Source: Bacteroidota bacterium (GTDB taxonomy: Bacteria > Bacteroidota > Bacteroidia > 2-12-FULL-35-15). From it: 41,972 nucleotides of DNA. This document shows positions 24,640 to 33,975 of the stretch, piece after piece (position 1 is the first letter of the stretch; every line of letters begins with the position of its first letter). Location of the stretch: the NCBI GenBank assembly GCA_947380175.1, contig CANCPZ010000004.1, forward strand, positions 1 to 41,972. Reading direction: 5' to 3'. Position numbers and translations under genes: made by a program. The notes beneath the pieces were generated by a model that saw nothing but the letters and a program-made list of their open reading frames with translations, did no database searches and was not told the origin of the DNA.

Positions 24640-25656
24640 ATGAAAACATTAACAATTGACATACATACGCATATTTTGCCTGAACACATTCCAAATTGGA
24701 AAGAAAAATTTGGCTATGGCGGCTTTGTTCAATTACAGCACCACAAGCCTTGTTGCGCAAATATGGTGTTAGACGATGGAAAGTTTTTTCGTGAGATTGA
24801 AGACAATTGTTGGAGTGCTGAAAAACGTATTACCGAATGTAATCACCATCATGTAGATGTTCAAGTGCTTTCAACTGTTCCGGTAATGTTTAATTATTGG
24901 GCAAAGCCAAAAGATTGTTTAGAATTATCGATGTTCCTGAACGATCATATTGCAGGCATTGTACAACGTTTTCCAAAAAGATTTATTGGTTTAGGAACTA
25001 TACCCATGCAAGCTCCCGAATTAGCAATAAAAGAATTAGAGCGTTGTAAAAAAATTGGTTTAGCTGGAATACAAATTGGTTCACACGTTAACGACTGGAA
25101 TTTAAATGATATTAATTTATTTTCAATATTTGAAGCTTGTGAAAAACTTGAGATGGCAGTATTTGTGCACCCTTGGGATATGATGGGGCAAGAAAAAATG
25201 CAACGATATTGGTTACCTTGGCTAGTAGGTATGCCTGCCGAAACATCGCTTGCAATCTGCTCCATGATATTTGGCGGTGTTTTTGAACGCTTACCAAATT
25301 TACGAGTGGCCTTTGCTCATGGTGGTGGCTCTTTCCCTTCAACCATAGGCCGTATAGAGCATGGTTTTGATTGTCGACCAGATTTAGTTGCGATAGATAA
25401 TCCTGTAAACCCAAGAGCTTACCTTGGTAAGTTTTGGATAGATAGTTTAGTGCACGATAAATCAATGCTTGATTATGTAATAAATCTTTTTGGTGCAAAC
25501 CGAATTGCACTTGGCACAGATTACCCATTCCCTTTAGGAGAGCTACAACCGGGAGCTTTAATTAAAGGTACTACTTACGAACAAAATGTAAAAGAATTAT
25601 TACTAAATGGTTCGGCTTTGGAATGGTTGGGGTTAAATAAAGAGCTGTTTATTTAA
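24640..25656 (+). CDS. Amidohydrolase family: 2-amino-3-carboxymuconate-6-semialdehyde decarboxylase (ACMSD)
   Basis: A 338-residue cytoplasmic zinc enzyme of the amidohydrolase-2 superfamily. The closest recognisable relative is ACMSD, which decarboxylates ACMS in the kynurenine pathway and so diverts tryptophan carbon away from quinolinate and NAD synthesis. Metal ligands are visible: IDIHTHILP (His9, His11), VFVHPWDMMG (His near 177), FAHGGGSFP and LGTDYPFPLGE (Asp near 294). The segment GRIEHGFDCRPDL resembles the ACMSD substrate-binding region. It starts 2 bases after gmk, so is probably translated from the same message, and its stop codon overlaps that of the convergent hydrolase. No other kynurenine-pathway gene is present in the window. 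Confidence 0.88.
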   Translation: MKTLTIDIHTHILPEHIPNWKEKFGYGGFVQLQHHKPCCANMVLDDGKFFREIEDNCWSAEKRITECNHHHVDVQVLSTVPVMFNYWAKPKDCLELSMFLNDHIAGIVQRFPKRFIGLGTIPMQAPELAIKELERCKKIGLAGIQIGSHVNDWNLNDINLFSIFEACEKLEMAVFVHPWDMMGQEKMQRYWLPWLVGMPAETSLAICSMIFGGVFERLPNLRVAFAHGGGSFPSTIGRIEHGFDCRPDLVAIDNPVNPRAYLGKFWIDSLVHDKSMLDYVINLFGANRIALGTDYPFPLGELQPGALIKGTTYEQNVKELLLNGSALEWLGLNKELFI

Positions 25657-26459
25657 TATTTTTTTCGATAGCACCTTAAAGCAAATGCTTCCAATGCTTT
25701 CATTGTTTCTGTGGGAGCTTCGTAAAACCCCATGTGTCCTGCATCTTCCAACATTACTACTGATGGATATTTGCATACCCCTATTTGTGGATACATTGTT
25801 TCATAATTTATTACACCATCTTTTTTCCCGATAATAAAAAGTATTGGGTATTCGGCAAACTTCAAAATCAATTCACGATTTTTTCGCTCTTTCATCCCTT
25901 CCAAACTGTTTATAATTGATTGTTTTGAAACAGTTGATGCTATTTGCTTGACTAAATCAAGCTGTTTGGTAAGTTTGCTGATATTTTCGGGAGCAAAAAG
26001 TGATGTTACTATTTCATTAACATAATATTTGTGTTCTTTTTTTACCAAACGGATTACGCGCTCTCTTTCTTTTTTCTTTTCTTCCGAATCAGCTAACGAC
26101 GTGGAATTAAACAAACACAACCCACTTATATTTTCTGGGTATAATTCTGCAAAAGTTAATGCAGCGTATCCTCCCATGGAATGCCCGGCAAGCACATAGC
26201 GCCTCACTCCTACTTTATCTAAAACGGCTTTTACAGATTGTGCTAACAATTCCATGCTGTGATAATACCCTATGGATGGGGTTTTCCCATGCCCAGGTAA
26301 ATCAATACTTATAACACGAAATTTTTTTGAAAGCTCTTTTGTAAAATCACTCCAAACTAAATGCGAACCCAAAAAGCCATGTAAAAAAACTATTACACGT
26401 CCTTTGCCAACATCGTTAAAATTGATTTTTGTCTTTTTAAATTCGACCTTCTTTATCAT
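25653..26459 (-). CDS. Alpha/beta hydrolase
   Basis: A 268-residue cytoplasmic alpha/beta-hydrolase fold protein. The catalytic triad is easily assigned: Ser94 in GHSMGG, Asp214 in GKKDGV and His242 in AGHMGF; the oxyanion motif is FLHGFLGSH. A charged helical cap (about 122-195, KKKERERVIRLVKKE) sits between strands six and seven. The fold includes esterases, MenH-like lyases and C-C hydrolases; nothing fixes the substrate. Its last four bases overlap the end of the ACMSD gene on the opposite strand, so there is no room for a terminator between the two. Confidence 0.88.
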   Translation of the reverse strand: MIKKVEFKKTKINFNDVGKGRVIVFLHGFLGSHLVWSDFTKELSKKFRVISIDLPGHGKTPSIGYYHSMELLAQSVKAVLDKVGVRRYVLAGHSMGGYAALTFAELYPENISGLCLFNSTSLADSEEKKKERERVIRLVKKEHKYYVNEIVTSLFAPENISKLTKQLDLVKQIASTVSKQSIINSLEGMKERKNRELILKFAEYPILFIIGKKDGVINYETMYPQIGVCKYPSVVMLEDAGHMGFYEAPTETMKALEAFALRCYRKKY

Positions 26460-26501
26460 TTACGTTTAACATTGTAATCAAATTTATATTTCGATTTAAA
26501 A

Positions 26502-26536
26502 CAAATATAACGATATAGTTTTTTGTAAAAAACAAA
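26502..26536 (-). promoter_or_regulatory. Putative promoter of the alpha/beta hydrolase gene
   Basis: On the minus strand TTTG (26536-26533) is followed after 23 bases by TATATTTG (26509-26502), a full -7 match. A second full match, TAAATTTG, lies closer to the gene at 26486-26479. The 302-base gap 26460-26761 holds this promoter, the kup promoter and an inverted repeat (26553-26588). Confidence 0.42.
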
Positions 26537-26552
26537 TAAATAAGTTGCTCGA

Positions 26553-26588
26553 ACAATAGTTTCGTTTATTATAAAATATAACTATTGT
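26553..26588. repeat. Inverted repeat in the hydrolase-kup intergenic region
   Basis: ACAATAGTT at 26553-26561 and AACTATTGT at 26580-26588 are perfect 9-bp inverted repeats with 18 bases between them. They lie between two divergent promoters. They could be an operator for either gene or chance in AT-rich DNA. Confidence 0.5.
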
Positions 26589-26726
26589 AATCGTGTATTG
26601 TGATTTTTATCTTGTTGTTGTTATTTAATGATTAACGAATAAATAATGTAAATAAAAATGTCACACATCAAAAATTCACTTGTCATTATTTATTACTTTT
26701 TTAAACTCGAATGTTTTAATATTTTG

Positions 26727-26734
26727 TAATTTTG
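26727..26734 (+). promoter_or_regulatory. Putative -7 element of kup
   Basis: TAATTTTG is a full TAnnTTTG match 28 bases before the ATG at 26762. It overlaps the TTG at 26732 used by the ORF track, which argues that the TTG is not the start. No good -33 box was found. Confidence 0.4.
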
Positions 26735-26761
26735 TTGGCTTTAAAAAACAGCACCATATTA

Positions 26762-28735
26762 ATGGGAAAAGAACATCATCACGTTCACAAAGTATCAGCA
26801 GCGGCATTACTTGTAACACTAGGTATTATTTTCGGAGACATTGGTACCTCTCCATTATATGTATTAAAAGCAATAGCCGGTGAAAAACCTATAGATGCTG
26901 AAACAATAAAAGGAGGACTCTCCTGTATTTTTTGGACGCTTACATTACAAACCACATTAAAATATGTAATCCTCACACTTCGTGCTGATAACAAAGGTGA
27001 AGGAGGTATTTTTTCGCTATATGCACTTGTACGCAGAGCTAAAATCAAATGGTTAATGTACCCTGCTATTATTGGGGGTAGCACTCTTTTAGCAGATGGT
27101 ATAATTACCCCACCTATTTCTGTTGCATCTGCCGTTGAAGGGTTGCGTGGCATTAATCCAAACATACAAACCGTTCCGATTGTTATCTGCATACTTGTTG
27201 TTTTATTTACATTACAACAATTTGGAACAAAATTTATTGGAAAGTTTTTTGGACCAATTATGTTTGTATGGTTTTTAATGTTAGCCATTTTAGGGGTTTC
27301 TCAACTTGTCTTTAATATCGGTATCATTAGTGCTATAAATCCTTATTATGCTTACAAATTACTTTTTATTCACCCTGGAGGCTTTTTAGTATTAGGTGCT
27401 GTATTTCTTTGTACTACAGGTGCCGAAGCGCTATATTCCGACTTAGGACACTGTGGAAGAGAGAATATTCGCATTAGCTGGTTTTTTGTAAAAACAGCAT
27501 TGTTATTGAATTATTTTGGGCAAGGGGCGTGGCTAATTTCGCAACAAGGTCAGGTTTTGGTAACTAAAAATGCATTAGGGGAAGTAGTAAAATCAATTAA
27601 TCCATTTTTTGCCATTATGCCAAATTGGTTTATTCCTGCAGGTATTATTATTGCAACAATGGCTGCCGTAGTTGCAAGTCAAGCATTAATTAGTGGGTCA
27701 TTTACGTTAATTAATGAGGCTATTCGTCTAAACTTTTGGCCTAAAGCAAAAGTTAAATACCCTACCGATTTGAAAGGACAACTTTATATTCCTTCGGTAA
27801 ACTGGTTGCTTTTAGCTGGATGTATAGGCGTTGTGCTTTATTTTAAAGAGTCTTCTGGAATGGAGGCTGCATATGGTTTAGCAATTGTACTTACCATGTT
27901 AATGACTACCACACTTTTGACTTATTATATGATTATTAAGCGCTATAACCGTGTATTTACCTTTGCTTGCCTAATAACCTATATAACAATAGAAACATCT
28001 TTCTTAATAGCCAATCTAAATAAATTTACTCATGGAGGTTGGATTACTTTATTAATTGCGAGTTTACTTATTTCCATAATGATGGTGTGGTATTTTGCTA
28101 GAAAGATTAGGAATAGATATGTGGAATTTGTAAAACTTGTGGACTATTTGCCTGTATTAGAAGATTTAAGTAGAGATTTAACTATTCCTAAATACGCTAC
28201 TCATTTGGTATATTTAACAAGTGCAAATAATATTGAGGAAATTGAATCTAAAATCATTTACTCCATTATGCAAAAACAGCCCAAGCGTGCTGATATCTAT
28301 TGGTTTGTGCATGTTGATGTTGTTGATGAACCTTATCGAATGGAGTATAAAGTGTGTGAATTTATTCACGATGATGTTATCCGTATCGACTTTAGATTAG
28401 GATTCCGGGTGGCCCCAAAAGTAAATGTAATGTTTAGAAAAGTGGTTGAGGATATGGTGAAAAATAAAGAAGTGGATATCACGAGTCGTTATAAGTCGCT
28501 TAACAAAAATAATATTATTGGCGATTTCCGTTTTATTGTTATCGAAAAATTCTTATCCTATGAAAACGAATTACCATTCTACGAAAAAGTTATTTTGGAT
28601 GTTTATGCTTTCATTAAACATTTAAGCTTATCGGAAGAAAAAGCATTTGGGTTGGACACAAGCTCCGTTACTGTTGAAGCTGTTCCTCTTATCATTACAC
28701 ACCCAAAAGAGTTAAATCTAAAAAGGATTCCATAA
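26762..28735 (+). CDS. kup: Kup/HAK/KT-type low-affinity potassium uptake protein
   Basis: An inner-membrane K+/H+ symporter of 657 residues. The N-terminal signature TLGIIFGDIGTSPLYVLKAIAG is that of the Kup family, followed by about twelve hydrophobic segments to residue 460 (GGIFSLYALVRRA, LADGIITPPISVASAVEG, STTGAEALYSDLGHCG-like region) and a soluble C-terminal domain (about 465-657). I chose ATG 26762 over the track's TTG 26732 because the TTG lies in a predicted -7 element. A His-rich GKEHHHVHK lies at the extreme N-terminus. No trk or kdp genes are nearby, and no c-di-AMP riboswitch-like structure was recognised upstream. Confidence 0.95.
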   Translation: MGKEHHHVHKVSAAALLVTLGIIFGDIGTSPLYVLKAIAGEKPIDAETIKGGLSCIFWTLTLQTTLKYVILTLRADNKGEGGIFSLYALVRRAKIKWLMYPAIIGGSTLLADGIITPPISVASAVEGLRGINPNIQTVPIVICILVVLFTLQQFGTKFIGKFFGPIMFVWFLMLAILGVSQLVFNIGIISAINPYYAYKLLFIHPGGFLVLGAVFLCTTGAEALYSDLGHCGRENIRISWFFVKTALLLNYFGQGAWLISQQGQVLVTKNALGEVVKSINPFFAIMPNWFIPAGIIIATMAAVVASQALISGSFTLINEAIRLNFWPKAKVKYPTDLKGQLYIPSVNWLLLAGCIGVVLYFKESSGMEAAYGLAIVLTMLMTTTLLTYYMIIKRYNRVFTFACLITYITIETSFLIANLNKFTHGGWITLLIASLLISIMMVWYFARKIRNRYVEFVKLVDYLPVLEDLSRDLTIPKYATHLVYLTSANNIEEIESKIIYSIMQKQPKRADIYWFVHVDVVDEPYRMEYKVCEFIHDDVIRIDFRLGFRVAPKVNVMFRKVVEDMVKNKEVDITSRYKSLNKNNIIGDFRFIVIEKFLSYENELPFYEKVILDVYAFIKHLSLSEEKAFGLDTSSVTVEAVPLIITHPKELNLKRIP

Positions 28736-28797
28736 ATAAAAAAAATGAAGTTATAACGGAAGTTATATTTCATTTATTAATAATTGGTGAAAATTTA

Positions 28798-28805
28798 TAT
28801 CTTTA
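28798..28805 (+). promoter_or_regulatory. Weak -7-like element before the YceI-like gene
   Basis: TATCTTTA matches seven of the eight positions of TAnnTTTG, 30 bases before the ATG at 28836. No -33 box stands out. Confidence 0.28.
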
Positions 28806-28835
28806 AAACTAATAATAATCAAAAACTAAAAGCAA

Positions 28836-29417
28836 ATGAAACTAAAAGCACTTTTTACATTAGCAACCGTAGCAACACTTTCGGTTGCATTTAAATTAAC
28901 AGAATCATCAACATGGACAGTAGATAAGTCTCATGCTAAATTAGGCTTTACAGTAAGTCATTTAATGGTATCGGATGTAGAGGGTTGGTTTAAAACTTTT
29001 GATGCAAACATTACAGCTACGAATGAAGATTTTTCGGACGCCGTAGTCGAAATGACAGCAGATGTTGCAACGATTAATACAGAAGATGAAAATCGTGACA
29101 AACATTTAAAAACAGCTGATTTTTTTGATGTACAAAAGTTTCCTACATTGACTTTTAAAAGCTCTTCTTTCAAAAAAGTAGATGCGCTTAATTACAAGGT
29201 AAAAGGTAATTTAACAATGCACGGCATAACAAAACCTATTGAACTTAATGCTACCGCAAAAATTGGAACAAATCCAATGAGCAAAAAAACCATTGCAGGA
29301 TTTAAAATTACTGGGCTAATAAACCGCAATGATTTTGGCCTAGGAGTTGCAATACCTGGAGCTATTGTAGGAGAAGATGTTTCAATTGTTGCTAATGTAG
29401 AATTCGTAAAAAAATAA
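28836..29417 (+). CDS. YceI-family periplasmic protein
   Basis: A 193-residue exported protein with an N-terminal signal segment (MKLKALFTLATVATLSVAF) and one YceI beta-barrel domain. The family pattern is complete: WTVDKSHAKLGFTVSHLMVSDVEGWF at the start, TEDENRDKHLKTADFFDVQKFPTLTFKSSSF in the middle, and GNLTMHGITKPIEL and NRNDFGLG near the end. YceI proteins form a lipocalin-like barrel that binds long isoprenoid chains such as polyprenyl or quinone tails. The ligand and role here are not shown by sequence. It lies 100 bases after kup on the same strand. Confidence 0.92.
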   Translation: MKLKALFTLATVATLSVAFKLTESSTWTVDKSHAKLGFTVSHLMVSDVEGWFKTFDANITATNEDFSDAVVEMTADVATINTEDENRDKHLKTADFFDVQKFPTLTFKSSSFKKVDALNYKVKGNLTMHGITKPIELNATAKIGTNPMSKKTIAGFKITGLINRNDFGLGVAIPGAIVGEDVSIVANVEFVKK

Positions 29418-29496
29418 TTTTTTACATTTTGTAGCACCAATTAATACTGATTTCATTTTAAAAAGGAATCAGCCCTATTGCCTTTATCTTGCTACA

Positions 29497-30324
29497 ATGA
29501 AACTAAAAGATTTGAAAACCATTTCAAATGGTTTAACTCAAACCGAAAAAATGCCGGTATTATTTTTAGGCCACGGCAGCCCAATGAATGCAATTGAAGA
29601 AAATGAATTTGTTATAGGTTTTAAGAATGTTGGAAAAGATATTCCAAAACCAAATGCAATCTTAATTGTTTCTGCTCATTGGGAAACAAAAGGAACCTTT
29701 GTAACAGCTATGGATAAACCTCGAACCATTCACGATTTTCGAGGCTTTCCAAAAGCTTTATTTGATATAGAATATCCTGCACCTGGTTGTCCCGAATTAG
29801 CATTTGAAACAAAAAAAATTATTACAAAAACCCAGATTGGATTAGATGAACAATGGGGTTTGGATCATGGCGCATGGACCGTTATTAAACACATCTACCC
29901 AAACGCTGATGTACCAATAATACAAATGAGTATTGATTATACACAAGGTGGACAGTACCATTACGAATTAGCAAAAGAACTAGCATCGCTTCGTAACAAA
30001 GGGGTTTTAATTGTTGGGAGCGGAAATATGGTTCATAATTTAGCAATGATTGCATGGGATAAATTAGATGCAGATAACTATGGATATGACTGGGCAATTG
30101 AAGCGATTGAAAAAATGAAAGAGTATATTTTGTCCGACAACTTCCAGCCATTAATTAATTTTAAAAACCAAGGAAAAATTTTCGATTTAGCCATTCCAAG
30201 CCAAGAGCATTATTTACCATTAATTTATAGTTTGGCTTTAAAAGAGCGCTACGAAAAAATTACACTCTTTAACGACAAGGCTATTGGAGGTTCATTAACT
30301 ATGACATCATTAAAAATTAGTTAA
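29497..30324 (+). CDS. ygiD: LigB/YgiD-type extradiol ring-cleavage dioxygenase (4,5-DOPA dioxygenase-like)
   Basis: A 275-residue cytoplasmic metalloenzyme of the class III extradiol dioxygenase family. Likely metal and active-site histidines are His26 (FLGHGSP), His61 (VSAHWE), His79 (HDFRGFP), His124 (GLDHGAW), and one near the C-terminus (PSQEHYLPL). E. coli YgiD opens the ring of 4,5-DOPA; homologues act on varied catechols, and the physiological substrate in this organism is unknown. Length and motif order fit YgiD closely. It follows the YceI gene by 79 bases and converges on sufD. Confidence 0.9.
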   Translation: MKLKDLKTISNGLTQTEKMPVLFLGHGSPMNAIEENEFVIGFKNVGKDIPKPNAILIVSAHWETKGTFVTAMDKPRTIHDFRGFPKALFDIEYPAPGCPELAFETKKIITKTQIGLDEQWGLDHGAWTVIKHIYPNADVPIIQMSIDYTQGGQYHYELAKELASLRNKGVLIVGSGNMVHNLAMIAWDKLDADNYGYDWAIEAIEKMKEYILSDNFQPLINFKNQGKIFDLAIPSQEHYLPLIYSLALKERYEKITLFNDKAIGGSLTMTSLKIS

Positions 30325-30336
30325 CAATTTTTAATG

Positions 30337-30377
30337 CTTTTTTTTAAAAAAAGGAAATAAAAATGTACCTTTTTATT
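30337..30377. terminator. AT-rich bidirectional terminator candidate between ygiD and sufD
   Basis: Two A/T-only dyads lie side by side: C-T8-A7-G at 30337-30353 and AATAAAAA-TGTACC-TTTTTATT at 30356-30377. The second overlaps the sufD stop. Neither has a GC-rich stem, but converging genes end here and no better terminator exists. Confidence 0.35.
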
Positions 30378-31668
30378 CGAATCTTTTCGAAATTTTTTCT
30401 TCAACAAAATCACGTAACTCAACAATCTTAATCGTATCAACTACCTCGGAAGCAAAGGCGTGCATCAACATTTTTTTTGCACTGATTTCACTTATGCCAC
30501 GTGCTCGTAAATAAAACACCTTTTCTTCATCTAGCTTACCTGTTGAGGTGCCATGCGAGCACTTTACATCGTCGGCATAAATTTCTAATTGTGGTTTTGT
30601 ATTGATTGTTCCATCATCACTTAACAAAATATTTTTGTTTGATTGAAATGCATTTGTTTTTTGAGCATCTTTCCGAACATATATTTTTCCATTGAAAGTT
30701 GCTGATGATTTATCTTCAATGATTCCCTTGTAAAGTTCATTGCTATTGCAGTTTGGTTTACGATGATCAACCAATGTGTGATTATCGACCACTTGATTTT
30801 CGTTCGTCAAATACAACCCATTCAAATTCGATTCAATGTGCTCTCCAGCTAAAACGATTGCTAAATTATTGCGAACAAATGAGCCACTTAATGTGAATGT
30901 TTCGGTAGTGAAAACACTTTTTGTATTTTGATTTACATGTGTTGTATTTAACAAAAAACCAAATTCTTTTTCATCTTGTATTTTATAATGATCTACAATC
31001 GAGTTTTCGCCAATAACAATTTCTGTCAATGCATTGTTAAATGTTTTGGCTTTAGAATCAATGTTTCTGAACGATTCAATAATTGTAACATTTGCATTTC
31101 CATCAACTACGATTAAATTACGCGGATTAATAATTGTGTTTTCAGAAACAGAGGAAATATGAATGATGTGAATAGGTATTTCAATAATTGCACCTTTTGC
31201 AATATGTATAAAAACACCACCATTTGTTAATGCAGTATTTAAAGCTACAAATGGGTCTGCATCAACATCTGAATATTTTGAAAAATGTGTTTGAAATATT
31301 TCATTACTTGAGGCCACAGTAATATCAATAATTTGCAACCCCTTTGGTAAGTTAGTTAATTCAGAATTCGATAAATTTAAAACACCATTTTCTATTGCAA
31401 TAACAATAGCATTTTTTAAAATATGAGTATCTACAAGTTGTTCGCGACTAATTTTATGTTGACTTGAAAAAGCAAATTCGCCTTTCAAAATCAACCCCAA
31501 ATTAACATACTTATATTCTTCACTCTTGCGACTTGGAATACCTTGTTTGGCAAAGCTTTCCATCGCTCGACTGCGCAAAGTTAAATCACCAAAAAATGAA
31601 TTTTTTGAATAGTCGAATTCTGCAATCAATTTATCTTTTATTGTATTTTGTTTTGTAACTGTTTCCAT
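30373..31668 (-). CDS. sufD: Fe-S cluster assembly protein SufD
   Basis: Scaffold partner of SufB and SufC in the SufBC2D complex that builds Fe-S clusters. The 431-residue protein has the family layout: a helical N-terminus (SFAKQGIPSRKSEEYKYVNL), a long right-handed beta-helix core and a helical C-terminus with CSHGTSTGKLDEEKVFYLRARGISE, where the His of CSHG matches the functional SufD His. It is last of four genes in the operon and starts 13 bases after sufC. No sufS or sufE follows, although those often do in Bacteroidota. Confidence 0.95.
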   Translation of the reverse strand: METVTKQNTIKDKLIAEFDYSKNSFFGDLTLRSRAMESFAKQGIPSRKSEEYKYVNLGLILKGEFAFSSQHKISREQLVDTHILKNAIVIAIENGVLNLSNSELTNLPKGLQIIDITVASSNEIFQTHFSKYSDVDADPFVALNTALTNGGVFIHIAKGAIIEIPIHIIHISSVSENTIINPRNLIVVDGNANVTIIESFRNIDSKAKTFNNALTEIVIGENSIVDHYKIQDEKEFGFLLNTTHVNQNTKSVFTTETFTLSGSFVRNNLAIVLAGEHIESNLNGLYLTNENQVVDNHTLVDHRKPNCNSNELYKGIIEDKSSATFNGKIYVRKDAQKTNAFQSNKNILLSDDGTINTKPQLEIYADDVKCSHGTSTGKLDEEKVFYLRARGISEISAKKMLMHAFASEVVDTIKIVELRDFVEEKISKRFE

Positions 31669-31681
31669 CCAATGAATAAAT

Positions 31682-32437
31682 TTATGCTCCTATTTCTTCT
31701 TTAATAAAATCATACCCTTTTTCTTCAAGCTCTAAAGCCAATTCTTTAGAACCAGTTTTAACAATTTTTCCATTAAATAAAACATGAACCACATCAGGTA
31801 CAATATAGTCTAACAAACGTTGGTAATGAGTAATAACAATGGTTGCATTGTCTTTTGATTTTAATTTGTTTACTCCGCCAGCAACAATTCGAAGTGCATC
31901 AATATCAAGCCCGCTGTCAGTTTCATCTAAAATAGATAAACAAGGATCAAGCATTGCCATTTGAAAAATCTCATTGCGTTTTTTTTCACCACCACTGAAA
32001 CCTTCATTCACTGAACGGTTTGCAAGCTTTCCATCGAGTTCAACTAATTTTTGTTTTTCTTTTAAACGAGCTAAAAAATCTTTTGCTTCCATAGGTTCTA
32101 AACCTTTGTATGCCCTAATTTCATTGATCGCCGTTTTTAAAAAATTAACATTGCTAACTCCGGGAATTTCTATCGGGTATTGAAACGCGAGAAATAAACC
32201 TTCTCTTGCTCTGTCTTCTGGAGAAAGTTCTAATAAATTTTTTCCATTAAATATTACGGAACCTTCGGTAACTTCGTAATCTTCACGACCAGCAAGCACA
32301 GAAGATAAAGTGCTTTTACCTGAACCGTTCGGTCCCATAATCGCATGAACTTCTCCTGCTTTTATTTCTAAATTAATTCCCTTTAGAATTTCTTTTCCCC
32401 CTATAGAGGCATGTAAATTTTTTATTGATAACATCAT
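31682..32437 (-). CDS. sufC: Fe-S cluster assembly ATPase SufC
   Basis: The ABC-type ATPase of the SufBCD complex. Walker A is GPNGSGKST (about 35-43), the signature is FSGGEKKRNEI, Walker B with the unusual SufC wording is LSILDETDSGLDIDA, and the switch His is in VITHYQR. At 251 residues the length is standard. The start is ATG ATG at 32437/32434; either is possible. It lies 74 bases after sufB and 13 bases before sufD. Confidence 0.97.
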   Translation of the reverse strand: MMLSIKNLHASIGGKEILKGINLEIKAGEVHAIMGPNGSGKSTLSSVLAGREDYEVTEGSVIFNGKNLLELSPEDRAREGLFLAFQYPIEIPGVSNVNFLKTAINEIRAYKGLEPMEAKDFLARLKEKQKLVELDGKLANRSVNEGFSGGEKKRNEIFQMAMLDPCLSILDETDSGLDIDALRIVAGGVNKLKSKDNATIVITHYQRLLDYIVPDVVHVLFNGKIVKTGSKELALELEEKGYDFIKEEIGA

Positions 32438-32511
32438 TTTTTGTTTTTACAATTATGGCACAATTCACACTAAGAAAGAATTTTTTATAGTCTTAGCTGT
32501 GAATTTATTTT

Positions 32512-33963
32512 TTATCCTACAGACCCTTCTAAGCTCACCGACAATAATTTCTGTGCTTCCACAGCAAACTCCATAGGTAATTTATTTAATACTTCTTTAC
32601 AATAACCATTCACAATTAAACCAATTGCTTTTTCATTGTCAATTCCTCTTTGTTTACAATAAAATAATTGATCTTCACCAATTTTTGAAGTCGTTGCTTC
32701 GTGCTCTACTATAGCTGACTTATCTTTTATTTCGATATAAGGAAATGTGTGTGCACCACATTTATCACCCATCAATAAACTATCACATTGCGAAAAATTA
32801 CGGGCGTTACTAGCACCCTTTGCAATACGAACCAAACCTCTATAACTATTGTTACTAAAACCAGCAGAAATTCCTTTTGATATAATAGTGCTTCTAGTGT
32901 TTTTTCCTAGATGTATCATTTTTGTGCCTGTATCGGCTTGCTGATGGTTATTTGTAAGGGCAACTGAGTAAAACTCTCCGATGGAGTTGTCGCCTTTTAA
33001 AATTACTGAAGGATATTTCCAGGTAACTGCTGATCCAGTTTCTACCTGCGTCCAAGAAATTTTTGAATTGTCTTCTAAACAAACACCTCGCTTTGTAACA
33101 AAATTAAAAATTCCACCTTTCCCATTTTTATCACCAGGGTACCAATTTTGAACGGTACTGTATTTAACTTCTGCATTTTTGTGAGTAACAATTTCTACAA
33201 CAGCAGCATGTAATTGATTTTCATCACGCATAGGAGCGGTGCAACCTTCAAGATAACTCACATAAGCATCTTCATCGGCAACAATTAAGGTACGTTCAAA
33301 CTGACCGGTTCCCGAGGCGTTGATTCGGAAATAGGTAGAAAGCTCCATTGGACAACGAACTCCTTTTGGAATGTAACAAAACGATCCATCTGTAAATACT
33401 GCTGAATTGAGAGCAGCATAAAAATTATCGGTATATGGAACCACCGAACCCATATATTTTTTAACCAATTCGGGGTGTTCCTGAACAGCTTCGCCAAATG
33501 AACAAAAAATAATACCCTTCTCAGATAATGTTTCTTTGAAAGTTGTTTTTACTGAAACGCTATCCATTACAATATCCACAGCAATTCTGCTTTCAACACC
33601 ACTTAAACGTTTTTGCTCTTCGATACTAATACCAAGTTTTTCGAAGGTTTTTAATAATTCAGGATCAACTTCATCTAAACTATTTAATTGCACTTTAGGT
33701 TTTGGAGCCGAATAGTAAATGATGTCTTGAAAATTTGGCTTGATGTATGAAACGTGAGCCCAATTAGGCTCCTCCAGTGTTAACCAATATTTAAAAGCTT
33801 TTAAGCGATATTCCAACATCCATTGTGGCTCATTTTTTTTCTTAGAAATAAAACGAATAATGTCTTCATTTAAGCCTTTTGGAGCATTATCCGCTTCAAT
33901 ATCTGTTACAAAACCGTACTTATATTCCGAACTAATTTGTTCTGCTAAAATTTCGTTTGCCAT
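32512..33963 (-). CDS. sufB: Fe-S cluster assembly protein SufB
   Basis: The main scaffold on which the nascent Fe-S cluster is assembled. The 483-residue protein carries the canonical blocks: [15 protein letters not shown] near the start, [52 protein letters not shown], and [19 protein letters not shown] followed by [21 protein letters not shown] near the end. The Cys and Glu residues used in SufB-SufD cluster formation are in the last two blocks. It begins 12 bases after sufA. Confidence 0.97.
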   Translation of the reverse strand: MANEILAEQISSEYKYGFVTDIEADNAPKGLNEDIIRFISKKKNEPQWMLEYRLKAFKYWLTLEEPNWAHVSYIKPNFQDIIYYSAPKPKVQLNSLDEVDPELLKTFEKLGISIEEQKRLSGVESRIAVDIVMDSVSVKTTFKETLSEKGIIFCSFGEAVQEHPELVKKYMGSVVPYTDNFYAALNSAVFTDGSFCYIPKGVRCPMELSTYFRINASGTGQFERTLIVADEDAYVSYLEGCTAPMRDENQLHAAVVEIVTHKNAEVKYSTVQNWYPGDKNGKGGIFNFVTKRGVCLEDNSKISWTQVETGSAVTWKYPSVILKGDNSIGEFYSVALTNNHQQADTGTKMIHLGKNTRSTIISKGISAGFSNNSYRGLVRIAKGASNARNFSQCDSLLMGDKCGAHTFPYIEIKDKSAIVEHEATTSKIGEDQLFYCKQRGIDNEKAIGLIVNGYCKEVLNKLPMEFAVEAQKLLSVSLEGSVG

Positions 33964-33975
33964 TTCTGATTTTTA

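Noticed and set aside
26785-27288. 167-residue ORF antisense to kup
   Set aside because: Complement of the conserved Kup membrane region; no start context or domain supports it.
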